NCBI RefSeq assembly: GCF_022012475.1
Contig: NZ_JAKLWS010000004.1
Location: forward strand, 1-64,000
Source: Rhodohalobacter sulfatireducens
GTDB taxonomy: Bacteria > Bacteroidota > Rhodothermia > Balneolales > Balneolaceae
Length of the DNA: 64,000 bases
Direction: 5' to 3'
Within the stretch, counting starts at the first letter, position 1; the number at the start of each line of letters is the position of its first letter. Under the pieces are notes generated by a model that worked only from the letters and a program-made list of their open reading frames with translations, did not search any database and was not told where the DNA came from. A program made the translations under genes and the position numbers. Shown piece after piece: positions 36,412 to 46,976 of the stretch.

Positions 36412-39400
36412 ACGGATGCCGGCTCCATTTTTTCAGCTTTTCGAGCTTTTTTAAGAATTTCGCTTTCTGCGTCTTTTTCGGTTGCAAAATAGCTGTATAT
36501 GGCGGGAATTACATAAAGCGTTAAGAAACTTCCGATAAACAGCCCGCCAATAACTGCAATCCCCATTGAGGTTCGGCTTTCCGCTCCGGCACCCAATGCA
36601 AGAGCTATCGGTAGAATCCCAAGAATCGTCGAAATGGTAGTCATTAATATCGGACGGAATCGTACAGCAGCTGCATCTTTAATCGCTTCCATTACATTCA
36701 TTCCCTGTTCCTGGCGTTGATTGGCAAATTCGACTATTAATATCCCATTTTTTGCCACCAACCCGATCAACATAATAGCCCCAATCTGGCTGAAAATGTT
36801 CAGAGTTTGATTGAAATACCAAAGAGATAACAGAGTACCGAATATTGCCAGGGGCACTGTAAAAAGGATGATAAACGGATCACGGAAACTCTCAAACTGA
36901 GCGGCCAGTACCAGGTAAATCAAGATCAATGCCAAACCAAAAATAAAGTTCAGGCTTGCAGCACTTTCAGCAAAATCTCTGGATGGACCACTCAAATCCG
37001 TAATAAAATTCGGAGGCAGAACTTCTGCGCTAATTTCATTCATGGCGTCAATACCGTCACCAATAGTATATCCGGGTGAAAGTGATGCTGATACAGTTGC
37101 CGCACTAAATCGATTAAACCGGAAGAGTTGAGGCGGTGCACTGGTTTCTCTGAGTGAAACGAGATTATCAAGTTGAATTTGTTGGCCCGAAGCACTTCGC
37201 ACGGATATTGTTCGAAGGTCAATCGGTTCATTCCGGTATTGTCGCTCCATCTGGCCAATCACTTCGTACTGTTTTCCGTCAATAATAAAATATCCAAAAC
37301 GGCTGCCTGATAGTGACAATTGAAGGGTCCTGGCAATATCCCGAACAGATACCCCTAATACCCTGGCTCGGTCGCGATCAATGCTCAATTGAACTTCGGG
37401 CTGATTAAATTTCAGGTCTACCTCGGCAAAATTAAATGCGGGGTGATTATTCGCAGCCTGGACAAAATCTGGAATCACCTCTTCCAGTTCCGATAAGTTC
37501 TGAGCCTGCAGCACATATTGTACCGGCAATCCACCACGGCGGTTACCGATGGATTGTGGTTGTGAAACAAATGTTTGTGCTCCTGACAGATCCGTCATTA
37601 GGGATGAAAGTTGGTTAGCGATCTCCTGCTGAGAACGATCACGTTCACTTTTATCCACTAACGTTAAGAATCCGAAAGCAGAATTCGTGGAAGTCGAGGC
37701 TCCAAAACCCGGTGAGGTTACTGTGTTGATCGCTTGAAGTTCAGGAACATTCTCCTCAACCGTTTCAATCATCCGATCAACATAGTTGTCCATGTACTCA
37801 AATGAGGCGCCCTCAGGCCCTGTTGCGAACAGCCTCAGTTGCCCACGGTCTTCGAGCGGAGCAAGTTCCTTGGGAGTCGTGGCATATAACAGTGCAATAA
37901 ATCCGAAAGCAACGGCCAAGATGACAAAAGCGAGCCATCGCATTTTCATAAAAGATTCAAGCGAACTTTTGTATGCGTTGTTCATCGTCAAGAAAAACGG
38001 CTCTGTCATTTTGTAGAACCGATTCTTTTTTGCACCCTGTGATAGAATTTTGGTTGCTAACATCGGTGTAAGTGTCAATGCCACAAACGAAGAGATGATT
38101 ACAGCTCCGGCAATCACCACGCCAAATTCTCTGAAAAGCCGACCGGTGGTTCCTCCCAAAAACAAAATTGGCAGAAAAACGGAAACCAACGCTAACGATG
38201 TAGCAATAACCGCAAAGAAAATCTCTTTTGAGCCGAGAATTCCTGCCTCAACAGTGGGCAAGCCCTGCTCCATTTTAGCATAAATGTTTTCGAGAACAAC
38301 AATGGCATCATCAACCACCAAGCCGATGGCCAATACTATTGCCAGCATGGTTAACACATTGATAGAGAAACCTGCTACGTACATCACAAAGAATGCACCG
38401 ATCAACGCGATGGGTATTACGATGATTGGAATCAGGGTGGTTCGCCAATCCCTCAAAAATAGAAATATAACAGCAATCACGAGCGCTAAAGCGAGGAAAA
38501 TTGTCTGTTCTACTTCATTGACTGATTGCTGAATATACTCACTGGTATCAAACCCGACAGCCAAACTGATATCTTCCGGTAAATCGCGTTCAATACGCTC
38601 AACCCTGTTAAAAAACTCTTCTGCAATATCCAGCTGGTTTGATCCCGGCTGGGGCATTGCAACGACACCTACCATGGGCACTCCGTTTCTCTTCAGTACC
38701 GTACGCTCATTTAATGCACCCAACTCGGCATTACCAATATCCCTGAAGCGTACTTTTCGGCCCTCTTCTTCACGAATGATTAAGTTGTTGAACTCTTCTG
38801 CTGTTTCCAGTCGCCCCATTGTTCGGACAGAAAGTTCAGTTGTCTGGCCTTCAATTCGGCCGGAGGGAAGCTCAACATTTTCGCGCTGCAACGCCGCCTG
38901 AACATCTAATGGAGTTACACCATATGCTGATAATTTCAGCGGATCCATCCAGAGCCGCATCGAATATTCTTTATCTCCCCAGATCTGAATTGAACTCACT
39001 CCGGGAATGGTCTGCAATTGCTCCTTAAAAATATTATCTGCAATGGCAGAGAGATCCAAAAGGCTCCTTCTGTCGCTGTTTACATTTAAAAATACGATCG
39101 GAGTTCTGTCAGCATCTGCTTTGGTAACCGTTGGCGGATCAGCATCCGGTGGTAATTGCCCCTGCGCCCGGGATACTCGATCCCGGACATCGTTGGCTGC
39201 AGTTTCCAGGTCTATCTCCAGGTCAAACTCAACTGTAATTGTACTACGTCCCTCACGGCTTACAGATGTAAGCGTTCGAATTCCGGCAATCCCGTTGATA
39301 GATTCTTCAAGAGGCTCCGTAATTTGTGATTCAATCACCTCAGCGTTTGCCCCCACGTAACTGCTTGATACGGTTACAATCGGAGGATCTACAGATGGAT

Positions 39401-39509
39401 ATTCCCTAACACCGAGGTAGAAAAACGAAATCACCCCAAATAGAATAATTACAATGGACATCACCGAAGCCAAAACCGGCCGGCGAATACTAAGTGAGGA
39501 TAAACTCAT
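36408..39509 (-). CDS. RND efflux permease (HAE1/AcrB family)
   Basis: 1033 residues, full length for the family. The N-terminus 'SIRRPVLASVMSIVIILFG' is the first membrane segment, two large periplasmic loops follow, and TM4 carries the proton-relay Asp pair in 'AIGLVVDDAIVVLENIY'. 'GLVAKNGILIVEFANQRQEQ' marks TM10-11. It pumps hydrophobic compounds out using the proton (or ion) gradient. Middle gene of a membrane-fusion/RND/TolC operon with 4-base overlaps on both sides. Substrate unknown; no local regulator gene is attached. Confidence 0.94.
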   Translation of the reverse strand: MSLSSLSIRRPVLASVMSIVIILFGVISFFYLGVREYPSVDPPIVTVSSSYVGANAEVIESQITEPLEESINGIAGIRTLTSVSREGRSTITVEFDLEIDLETAANDVRDRVSRAQGQLPPDADPPTVTKADADRTPIVFLNVNSDRRSLLDLSAIADNIFKEQLQTIPGVSSIQIWGDKEYSMRLWMDPLKLSAYGVTPLDVQAALQRENVELPSGRIEGQTTELSVRTMGRLETAEEFNNLIIREEEGRKVRFRDIGNAELGALNERTVLKRNGVPMVGVVAMPQPGSNQLDIAEEFFNRVERIERDLPEDISLAVGFDTSEYIQQSVNEVEQTIFLALALVIAVIFLFLRDWRTTLIPIIVIPIALIGAFFVMYVAGFSINVLTMLAIVLAIGLVVDDAIVVLENIYAKMEQGLPTVEAGILGSKEIFFAVIATSLALVSVFLPILFLGGTTGRLFREFGVVIAGAVIISSFVALTLTPMLATKILSQGAKKNRFYKMTEPFFLTMNNAYKSSLESFMKMRWLAFVILAVAFGFIALLYATTPKELAPLEDRGQLRLFATGPEGASFEYMDNYVDRMIETVEENVPELQAINTVTSPGFGASTSTNSAFGFLTLVDKSERDRSQQEIANQLSSLMTDLSGAQTFVSQPQSIGNRRGGLPVQYVLQAQNLSELEEVIPDFVQAANNHPAFNFAEVDLKFNQPEVQLSIDRDRARVLGVSVRDIARTLQLSLSGSRFGYFIIDGKQYEVIGQMERQYRNEPIDLRTISVRSASGQQIQLDNLVSLRETSAPPQLFRFNRFSAATVSASLSPGYTIGDGIDAMNEISAEVLPPNFITDLSGPSRDFAESAASLNFIFGLALILIYLVLAAQFESFRDPFIILFTVPLAIFGTLLSLWYFNQTLNIFSQIGAIMLIGLVAKNGILIVEFANQRQEQGMNVMEAIKDAAAVRFRPILMTTISTILGILPIALALGAGAESRTSMGIAVIGGLFIGSFLTLYVIPAIYSYFATEKDAESEILKKARKAEKMEPASV

Positions 39510-40585
39510 ATTTCTGTGGATTTAGTAATTTCTGTAATGTTGACCTCCATTCCGGGTCGCACTTGCAGCAGGCCTGTGGTTAATACTATATCACCCTGCT
39601 CAATTCCTTCAATCACCTGAACTTTTTGACTGTTCCTGATGCCTGAACGTATAATCCTTTCCTCCACTACACCATCACTAGCTACAAAAACTTTTTGTGA
39701 ATTTAAGCCGGGTATGATGGAAATGGTCGGCACCATCAGTGCATCATTAATTTCATCCAGAATCAGAGTAATATTTGCGAATGCGCCGGGATACAAAAGC
39801 TGATCATCATTCTCACTTATCGCGCGAATTTGAAGCGTTCTTGTTTCTGTATTAATCCTCGGTTCAATAGCATAAACTTCACCGGAAAACGTAGAATCAA
39901 CCCCCTGTACTGAGTAGAGGATTTCGTCTCCAACGTTCACGCGCGAGATATATCGCTCAGGAACCGAAAAGTCGATCTTAATGGGATCAACCTCCTGCAA
40001 TGATGCGATGCGGGTGTTCGGGCCAATGTATGAACCGACACTTACATACTTAAGGCCGATTACCCCCGAAAAGGGTGCCCGAATTTCTGTTTTATCAATC
40101 TGTGCATTGATCAGCTGAATTTCAGAGCGAAGAACGTTTACTTCATTTAGAGTAGCATCGTAATCTTCCTGACTAATGCCTCCCCTTTCAAGTAATCTTC
40201 GCTGCCGTTCCTCGCGTTGTTCTGCAAGAGCCATCCTAAATTCCGCTCGCTGTTTCTGAGCCTGAAGTTCACTGTCATTAATTTTTAAAAGAAGATCACC
40301 TTCCTGAACTTCACGTCCCTCCTCAAAATAGATATCGGTTATAATTCCTGAAGCTTCAGCACTTAGTTCAACAACCTCATTTGCCTGAATGGTGCCGCTG
40401 GAAAAAATTTCGTCGTCTATCGTTTCATAGTCCATCTCTACGGCTTCAACTTCCAACAAGTTGTTGCCTCCGGAATTTGCAGAAACTTGCTCCTCACCGG
40501 ATGAACTAAGCCACGGTTTGACTTTGGGATAGGATAATCCGCCAATCACCACAAGAACAATGATTATTGTAATAATTCTCTTCAA
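39506..40585 (-). CDS. RND efflux membrane-fusion (periplasmic adaptor) protein
   Basis: 359 residues. N-terminal membrane anchor (IITIIIVLVVIGGLSY), then lipoyl halves 'SGIITDIYFEEGREVQEGDL' and 'TEIRAPFSGVIGLKYVSVGS' flanking a helical hairpin (about 110-155), and beta-barrel and membrane-proximal domains with 'IDFSVPERYISRVNVGD' and 'YPGAFANITLIL'. No Cys lipobox, so it is anchored by the uncleaved helix. First gene of the efflux operon; it joins the RND pump to the TolC channel. Confidence 0.92.
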   Translation of the reverse strand: MKRIITIIIVLVVIGGLSYPKVKPWLSSSGEEQVSANSGGNNLLEVEAVEMDYETIDDEIFSSGTIQANEVVELSAEASGIITDIYFEEGREVQEGDLLLKINDSELQAQKQRAEFRMALAEQREERQRRLLERGGISQEDYDATLNEVNVLRSEIQLINAQIDKTEIRAPFSGVIGLKYVSVGSYIGPNTRIASLQEVDPIKIDFSVPERYISRVNVGDEILYSVQGVDSTFSGEVYAIEPRINTETRTLQIRAISENDDQLLYPGAFANITLILDEINDALMVPTISIIPGLNSQKVFVASDGVVEERIIRSGIRNSQKVQVIEGIEQGDIVLTTGLLQVRPGMEVNITEITKSTEI

Positions 40586-40729
40586 AAAAAATACCTTTTA
40601 AATTTGGTTTGTATATGTAATGTCCGAAAACAGAGAAAGTTAAAGTATAGTTCTGAATAAATAATCTTTTCTATGTAAAATAATGTTTCGCATCCGTTTT
40701 CTATAGCTGGAAGATCTTAATGTTTTATA

Positions 40730-40760
40730 TTGTAACAATGGAAATGTAATGGTATTTTTC
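40730..40760 (+). promoter_or_regulatory. Bacteroidota-type promoter candidate for the esterase gene
   Basis: TTG at 40730-40732, a 20-base spacer, then TATTTTTC at 40753-40760, one base off the TAnnTTTG -7 box. It ends 33 bases before the ATG at 40794. Matches the consensus spacing; inference only. Confidence 0.45.
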
Positions 40761-40793
40761 GGTTATTCTTGACTCCAAAAAAGATCATTCAAT

Positions 40794-42026
40794 ATGAAAA
40801 AAATCGCACTCATTACACTTCTGTTCGCAGTTTCTATCTCCCCGGAGGTTATAAGTCAGACCTCTGAATTCACCATATCCGTAGATGAACCCAAAAATGG
40901 TTCGATAACTCTTGATCCGGTATTGCCTGAAGACGGCAAATATGCCGAGGGCACTCTTGTAACTGTAACCGCAACAGCTGAATCCGGTTATGTGATTGAT
41001 GCTGTTTACCACTCAACGCCAGGACAGTGGGGACCAATGTTTTATGATACACCTCGTGTTTCCTCGCTTCAAGTAACTATAGATGGAAATAAGAGTGTTG
41101 GCGCATATTTTGTTGAAGAATCATTGCTGGATGGTTTTACACTTACACCGGACATTATATATGCTAAACCGGGTGTAAAACCATTGAAGTATGATGTCTA
41201 TTCGCCCGAAGATGCCGTAGATCTACCGATTCTCGTAATTATTCATGGTGGCGGCTGGCGCTCAAACGATGAAGATATCATGCGCGGAATGGCCCGACAA
41301 TTTGCACGAGGAGGAAATTACGTTGTAGCCAGTATAGATTACCGGTGGTTGGGTACAGGTGATGGCGATGAAACTCCCAATACTATGGCTGACCTGATTG
41401 AAGATGTATTTGGTGCCATCGCCCACATTCGGGAGCATGCTCAGGAATATGGCGGCGACCCTTCAAGGCTTCTGCTTACCGGTGATAGTGCCGGCGGACA
41501 TCTCTCAGCCTCTGCTGCTACCATGACAGACCGAATTGGAGACGGTGGGTTTGGAGAGACAGAAGGGATCTATGAATACTCCCCGACTTATATTCCTGAA
41601 GGCAAAACCGCTGATGATTTACGCACTGAGTTAACCTCATCCATTAAAGGCGTAGCTCCCACGTACGGAGTATTTGCATTTGAGGGGGCGAATATGCTGC
41701 AGATGCTTGGCATGACTGAAGCGGATGACGCTAAAGTTGCGGCTATCTCTCCTATTCACAACATTCCCGATGCAAGTGAACTATCAATGCCCCACTACTT
41801 AATCAGAGGTACGCAGGATCCGCTAATTTCTGATGAGAATGTAACAGCCTATATGAACGCACTCGTTGAGAAAGGTCAGCGTGTTGAATACGTACAGGTT
41901 GGGGGCGCAAGCCACGCCTTTTTCGACTGGAAACCGAACAACAGCACGGTGGATACCTTTGAGAAATATGGAGTGTATTACATCGAAGAGATGGAGCATT
42001 TCTTCGATTCTGTACTTTTTGAATAA
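40794..42026 (+). CDS. Secreted alpha/beta-hydrolase (esterase) with N-terminal bacterial-repeat domain
   Basis: 410 residues with a signal peptide (1-21). An N-terminal beta-domain (about 24-105: 'ISVDEPKNGSITLDP', 'YAEGTLVTVTATAESGYVID', 'NKSVGAYFVEE') matches the Flg_new/bacterial-repeat fold found on surface proteins. The hydrolase follows: oxyanion 'IIHGGGWRS', nucleophile in 'GDSAGGHLSASAA', Asp in 'GTQDPLISDENV' and His in 'GASHAFFDW', the HSL/BD-FAE carboxylesterase arrangement. It probably deacylates extracellular sugars or esters. Monocistronic. Confidence 0.88.
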   Translation: MKKIALITLLFAVSISPEVISQTSEFTISVDEPKNGSITLDPVLPEDGKYAEGTLVTVTATAESGYVIDAVYHSTPGQWGPMFYDTPRVSSLQVTIDGNKSVGAYFVEESLLDGFTLTPDIIYAKPGVKPLKYDVYSPEDAVDLPILVIIHGGGWRSNDEDIMRGMARQFARGGNYVVASIDYRWLGTGDGDETPNTMADLIEDVFGAIAHIREHAQEYGGDPSRLLLTGDSAGGHLSASAATMTDRIGDGGFGETEGIYEYSPTYIPEGKTADDLRTELTSSIKGVAPTYGVFAFEGANMLQMLGMTEADDAKVAAISPIHNIPDASELSMPHYLIRGTQDPLISDENVTAYMNALVEKGQRVEYVQVGGASHAFFDWKPNNSTVDTFEKYGVYYIEEMEHFFDSVLFE

Positions 42027-42033
42027 CACAAAA

Positions 42034-42062
42034 AAGGCGATGAATTTTTAGTTCATCGCCTT
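42034..42062 (-). terminator. Intrinsic terminator, mainly for trxA
   Basis: A perfect 11-base stem (arms 42034-42044 and 42052-42062, AAGGCGATGAA) with a seven-base loop. Read on the minus strand it is followed by TTTTTTGTG, a good U-tract, so it ends thioredoxin transcripts; it also blocks the convergent esterase transcript, with a weaker tail. Confidence 0.8.
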
Positions 42063-42130
42063 AATACGGTTTCAAATTTTTAAATCATAAGGCCAATTCA
42101 TGAATTGACCTTACATATTTGAAAATAGAA

Positions 42131-42457
42131 TTACGCAATTTGTGCGTCAAGCTGATTTTTGATCTGATTTTTTGGCACTGCACCAATAATCTGATCTACT
42201 ACCTCGCCGTCTTTAAAAATTAGCAGAGCCGGGATACTTCTGATTCCATACTTAACGGAAACTTCCGGGTTATTATCTACATTAACTTTGCCAATTTTTG
42301 CTTTTCCTTCATATTCTCCGGCAAGTTCTTCCACGATCGGCCCAACCATTCGACAAGGTCCGCACCACTCGGCCCAAAAATCTACAAGAACGGGTGAATC
42401 GGAACTTTCTACTTCATCAGCAAAATTGCTGTCTGTTAATTCAAGTGGTTTACTCAT
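42131..42457 (-). CDS. trxA: Thioredoxin
   Basis: 108 residues from ATG 42457, the standard thioredoxin length; the frame extends upstream to 42511 but adds a non-homologous stretch. Active site WCGPC with Cys32 and Cys35 (E. coli numbering), '[14 protein letters not shown]', '[17 protein letters not shown]', cis-Pro in '[12 protein letters not shown]'. A cytosolic disulfide reductant for many enzymes. Confidence 0.96.
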   Translation of the reverse strand: MSKPLELTDSNFADEVESSDSPVLVDFWAEWCGPCRMVGPIVEELAGEYEGKAKIGKVNVDNNPEVSVKYGIRSIPALLIFKDGEVVDQIIGAVPKNQIKNQLDAQIA

Positions 42458-42559
42458 AGTGATATATATGTTTTTTTCAATTAGAGTTAAAGATCGTAAA
42501 ATTAATTTCAATAACCATATATCAAATAGTTATCAAACTGATTGCGAAATCTTATTACA

Positions 42560-45500
42560 TCAATGTGTCTGCTGTTTATTATTCATTAAGTGAACAGCCT
42601 CCTGTCCAACAACATTTCTAAGTCCTTTGATCAGTTCATTAGACGGTTCCACAACATATTTTCTTACGTTCATCTGAATCGGTTTACTGGAGTGCTCCGA
42701 TTTAATCTGTAGCTTCACCGGTGTTTCCCCTGAATGACTCCCAAAAAGTGCAGCCATCTCCTGAAGTTCACTCTCAGAAATTTCTGAGGTGTTCAGTTTA
42801 ACATTTAACTGTAACTGATTTTGGAATTTCTCTCGCAGGTTTTCAACCCGCTCAAGGCTATTCGCAATAATCTTGGGTTGACTATCTCTTTGAGAAATGG
42901 TTCCCTCAATCAAAAGAACGGTATCCGGTGCAATGAGCCCCTGGTGCCTGTCGTACACTTCACTGAAAACCAATACTTCTATACTTCCCTGCAGATCCTC
43001 AACCTGGACAAATGCCATTGGCCGTCCTTTTTTATCGGTGATTCTCTTCACTGCCGTAATAATGGCTATTACCTTCACTTTGTCTCGATCATTTAAATCG
43101 GCGAGCTCATCAATAGCCAGGGTATGACTCGCAAACAGTTCTGCATCCTCTTTGTATCGATCCAGCGGATGTCCACTCAGATAAAAACCGATCAACTCCC
43201 GTTCTTTGTTGAGGCGTTCGATATTGGTCCACGGCGGACAATCCCGCAGTTTCGGCTCCTGGACAAATCCACCGCCGGATGAACCGTCGCCAAACAAGCT
43301 AACCTGGTTGAGCCGTTCCTCTTCCTGCTTCCTTGATGCGTAACTCAGCACATCTTCAATACTTGCCAATAGCTGAGCACGGTTTTCATGGAGAGTATCA
43401 AAAGCACCGGCCTGGGCCAGGCTCTCCATCGTTTTCTTATTACATACACGAGTATCGATTCGGGATGAAAATTCAAAAATAGTTCTGAACTCGCCCTTCT
43501 CTTTCCTGTTTTCAACAATCTGCTCTATTGCCCCTGATCCTACACCTTTAATAGCAGAAAGGCCGTACTGTACGCGACCGTCTCTTGCCACGAACTTTCC
43601 TTCAGCGGTGTTGATGTTTGGTGGGTCAACCGGAATCCCGATTCGCTGGCACTCCTCTATAAAGAAACTCACTTTTGAGATATTGCCCATGTTGTGGCTC
43701 AGCACAGCGGCCATATATTCCGCTGTATAATTAGCCTTGAAATACATGGTTTGATAGGCCACTACAGAGTACGCCGCCGAGTGCGATTTGTTAAATCCGT
43801 AACCTGCAAACATCGCCATCTTGTCGAAGACTTTTCTGGCAGTATCTTTCTTATACCCCTTTTCGATGGCCCGGCCTACGAATTTCTCCTCTTCCGGTGG
43901 CAGTAATTCGGGTTGCTTCTTACCCATGATTCTTCGCAGCACATCCGCTTCACCGAGTGTATAACCGCCCATCCGCTGTGCCACCTTCATGATCTGCTCC
44001 TGGTAGATCATAATTCCATAGGTCGGCTCCAGGAGGTCAATTAAATCCTCATGATCGTACTCAACTTTCTCTTCGCCATGCTTCCGTTTGATGTAATCGG
44101 GGATGAATTGCATCGGCCCCGGTCGGTATAACGCGTTCATGGCAATCAAATCATTGATACTGGTCGGTTTGAGCTGTTTGAGGTACTTGCGCATTCCGTC
44201 CGACTCAAACTGGAAAATTCCAACTGTCGCGCCATTCTTGAACATCTCGAATGTCTCTTCATCATCCAGTGGAATATCATCCAGGTTATACTCTACTCCG
44301 TGATTATCTTTTACAAATTTAATTGCCGTTTTCAAGATGGAGAGTGTCTTCAGCCCAAGAAAGTCCATCTTCAGCATTCCGGCGTCTTCAATCACTTTGC
44401 CGTCGAACTGTGTGACGTAGAGATCAACATCTTTGGCCGTGCAGATCGGGATATACTTGGTGAGTTTATCCGGGGCGATGATAATTCCCGCCGCATGAAT
44501 CCCTGTATTTCGAACCGAACCTTCAAGTGTTTCGGCCATCTGAAGTGTCCGTCCTTCAAGCGATTCCGACTCTTTGACCTCCTTTAATTCTTTCACTTCA
44601 CCAAATGCTTCTTCAAGTGAAATCCCGATCGTTTCGGGAACGAGCTTGGCGAGCCTGTCGGCATCAGACAGTGGAAGGTCTAACACTCTTGCTACATCAC
44701 GAACTGATGACCGAGCCGCCATCGTACCAAATGTGATGATGTGAGCAACCTGGCCTTTTCCATATTTGTCGACTACATAATCGATCACTTTCTGCCGGCC
44801 GTCATCATCAAAATCGATATCGATATCAGGCATCGACACACGCTCGGGATTGAGGAATCGCTCAAAAAGAAGATCGTACTCAAGCGGATCTATATTGGTG
44901 ATCCCCGTACAAAAAGCTACAACCGATCCGGCAGCAGATCCGCGACCCGGCCCCACGTAAACTCCCATATCTTTAGCGGCAGCAATAAAATCCTGAACTA
45001 TCAAAAAGTAACCGGCAAAGCCCATCTTGCCAATAATCTCCAGCTCAAGGTTGATGCGATCCATCACCTCGTCATTCAACTCATTGTAGCGTTCTTTCGC
45101 CCCTTCAATGGTCAGGTGACGCAGGTAATCATCTTCCGTTTCAAAAGAATCCGGCAGGGAGAAATGCGGTAGAATCACTTCGCGGTCCAAATCGATCATT
45201 TCGATCTTATCCACTACTTCCATGGTATTTGAGATCGCCTCTGGAGCATCTGCGAACAGCTTCTTCATCTCATCCTGAGTCTTGAAATAAAACTCATCAT
45301 TTGGAAATCCATAACGCTTCTCGCGTCCTTTCCCGATCGGCGTGGAGATCGATTCGTTATTATCAATGCAAAGCAATGCGTCATGGGCTTTCGAATCGTC
45401 CTCTTCCATATAAAAGGTATTATTGGAAGCGATCACTTTGATGTTGTACTTCTCAGCAAATTCCAACAAAATGCCATTTACACGCTCCTCCTCTTCCAGG

Positions 45501-46783
45501 CCGTGACGCATCAATTCGATATACAGATCGTCACCAAAGAGGTCGTGCCACCATTTCAGCGCTTCTTCGGCAACCTTTTCCCCACGATTCAAAATCAGGT
45601 CCGGCACTTCGCCTCCAATTCCACCAGTTGTTGCGATCAGTCCTTTTCTGTATTTCTGAACCAGCTCACGGTCAATTCGCGGAAATTTGTAATAATACCC
45701 TTCAATGAATCCGAGCGAACACATCTCCGCAAGGTTTTCATATCCCTCCCGGTTTTTCGCCAGGAATACCTGCCTGAAACGTTTATCCTTTCGGTCGCGG
45801 GTAAACTTTTTTTCGTGGCGGTCTTCAACAAAATAGGCCTCCAGGCCAATAATCGGTTTGATTTCGGCAGCTTTGGCAGCTTTCACAAAATGGAATACGC
45901 CGTACATATTTCCGAGGTCGGTCAGCGCCACGGCCGGCATTCCATCCTCTTTGGCTTTCTTCACTAAATCCTTCACTCCGGAAGCCGCATGCAACACCGA
46001 ATACTTGGAGTGGTTGTGAAGATGTACAAATGCTGAATCCACCTTCGGACCTGTTTGATCTTGCGGCAAATCAATGATCGATGAAGATTCCTCTTCCTCG
46101 CCTGTTACACCTCTTCTTCGCAAATCTTCTACTTTCGGCATGTAGTGATCCTGCTCGATCAACTTTGCCGGATTCGGTGGAATCGCTCCCGGTTCTGCAG
46201 GAAATGTCGGTTTTATGACCTCGATTCGAACCAGTTCAAGAAATGCTCTTGCAGTCGCGTCAACATCAGCTGCTGCGTTATGTGCTTCTTCAAACCCTAT
46301 ATCAAAAAGTTCGTCGTGCAGTTCGGAAAGTGTCGGCCATTTGTATCGGCCTCGCCCCCCGGGAATGGCACAATATTCAGTAGCATCATCTTTGGTATCA
46401 ATATGGATCTTTTCGGTGAGCGGATTTTCCCGTTCCATCCGCAGATATTCCGATCCCATGATGTTGAGATCGAACTCCAGGTTATGCCCAATAATAAACG
46501 TGCTTTTTTCGACGTCTTTATTAAAAGCGTCCATCACATCGGTAAGCGGGATTCCCTCTTCATGCGCTCTTTCGGTAGAGATACCGTGAATTTTTTCGGA
46601 ATTGAAGGGTATTGTAAACCCATCTGGCTTAACGATATAGTTTCCTTTTGAAATCAGTTTCCCGGTTTCATCATGAACCTGCCAGGCAAGCTGAACACAC
46701 CGCGGCCAGTTGTCGAAATCGGTCAGCGGAGCTGAATAATTATCGGGTAGGCCGGTTGTCTCGGTGTCAAAAATCAGGTACAT
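42560..46783 (-). CDS. dnaE: DNA polymerase III alpha subunit with fused N-terminal proofreading exonuclease
   Basis: 1407 residues. Residues 1-185 are a DEDDh 3'-5' exonuclease: 'FDTETTG' (Asp6, Glu8), 'HNLEFDLN' (Asp105), 'HNAAADVDATARAFLEL' (His168, Asp173). Then a linker, a PHP domain from about 250 ('HLHNHSKYSVLHAASGVKDL'), the C-family polymerase core with 'GPGRGSAAGSVVAFCTG' and catalytic 'MPDIDIDFDDDGR', helix-hairpin-helix, and an OB-fold near the C-terminus ('VKVIAIITAVKRITDKKG'). It is the replicative polymerase; the exonuclease half makes it proofread without a separate DnaQ. All four acidic exonuclease ligands and the polymerase Asp triad are intact. Confidence 0.95.
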   Translation of the reverse strand: MYLIFDTETTGLPDNYSAPLTDFDNWPRCVQLAWQVHDETGKLISKGNYIVKPDGFTIPFNSEKIHGISTERAHEEGIPLTDVMDAFNKDVEKSTFIIGHNLEFDLNIMGSEYLRMERENPLTEKIHIDTKDDATEYCAIPGGRGRYKWPTLSELHDELFDIGFEEAHNAAADVDATARAFLELVRIEVIKPTFPAEPGAIPPNPAKLIEQDHYMPKVEDLRRRGVTGEEEESSSIIDLPQDQTGPKVDSAFVHLHNHSKYSVLHAASGVKDLVKKAKEDGMPAVALTDLGNMYGVFHFVKAAKAAEIKPIIGLEAYFVEDRHEKKFTRDRKDKRFRQVFLAKNREGYENLAEMCSLGFIEGYYYKFPRIDRELVQKYRKGLIATTGGIGGEVPDLILNRGEKVAEEALKWWHDLFGDDLYIELMRHGLEEEERVNGILLEFAEKYNIKVIASNNTFYMEEDDSKAHDALLCIDNNESISTPIGKGREKRYGFPNDEFYFKTQDEMKKLFADAPEAISNTMEVVDKIEMIDLDREVILPHFSLPDSFETEDDYLRHLTIEGAKERYNELNDEVMDRINLELEIIGKMGFAGYFLIVQDFIAAAKDMGVYVGPGRGSAAGSVVAFCTGITNIDPLEYDLLFERFLNPERVSMPDIDIDFDDDGRQKVIDYVVDKYGKGQVAHIITFGTMAARSSVRDVARVLDLPLSDADRLAKLVPETIGISLEEAFGEVKELKEVKESESLEGRTLQMAETLEGSVRNTGIHAAGIIIAPDKLTKYIPICTAKDVDLYVTQFDGKVIEDAGMLKMDFLGLKTLSILKTAIKFVKDNHGVEYNLDDIPLDDEETFEMFKNGATVGIFQFESDGMRKYLKQLKPTSINDLIAMNALYRPGPMQFIPDYIKRKHGEEKVEYDHEDLIDLLEPTYGIMIYQEQIMKVAQRMGGYTLGEADVLRRIMGKKQPELLPPEEEKFVGRAIEKGYKKDTARKVFDKMAMFAGYGFNKSHSAAYSVVAYQTMYFKANYTAEYMAAVLSHNMGNISKVSFFIEECQRIGIPVDPPNINTAEGKFVARDGRVQYGLSAIKGVGSGAIEQIVENRKEKGEFRTIFEFSSRIDTRVCNKKTMESLAQAGAFDTLHENRAQLLASIEDVLSYASRKQEEERLNQVSLFGDGSSGGGFVQEPKLRDCPPWTNIERLNKERELIGFYLSGHPLDRYKEDAELFASHTLAIDELADLNDRDKVKVIAIITAVKRITDKKGRPMAFVQVEDLQGSIEVLVFSEVYDRHQGLIAPDTVLLIEGTISQRDSQPKIIANSLERVENLREKFQNQLQLNVKLNTSEISESELQEMAALFGSHSGETPVKLQIKSEHSSKPIQMNVRKYVVEPSNELIKGLRNVVGQEAVHLMNNKQQTH

Positions 46784-46976
46784 AAAACGGTTCTCTTTAG
46801 GTCTGAAATGGAGTAGCTCTTACTGTTGCAAAATATACTAACCGAATAGCGAAATGCAGAATTAGAATTTAGGTAATTTTGGCACCTTTAGTAAAGTGAT
46901 TCGTTGGATAAGTGTACCCTTTTTGAAATTAGATTATCAGTTCTTTGATTCACCCGATGAATGGAGGGATTCTTAC

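Noticed and set aside
45383-45967. 194-codon plus-strand open frame within dnaE
   Set aside because: It is antisense to the PHP/polymerase region, which is fully conserved.
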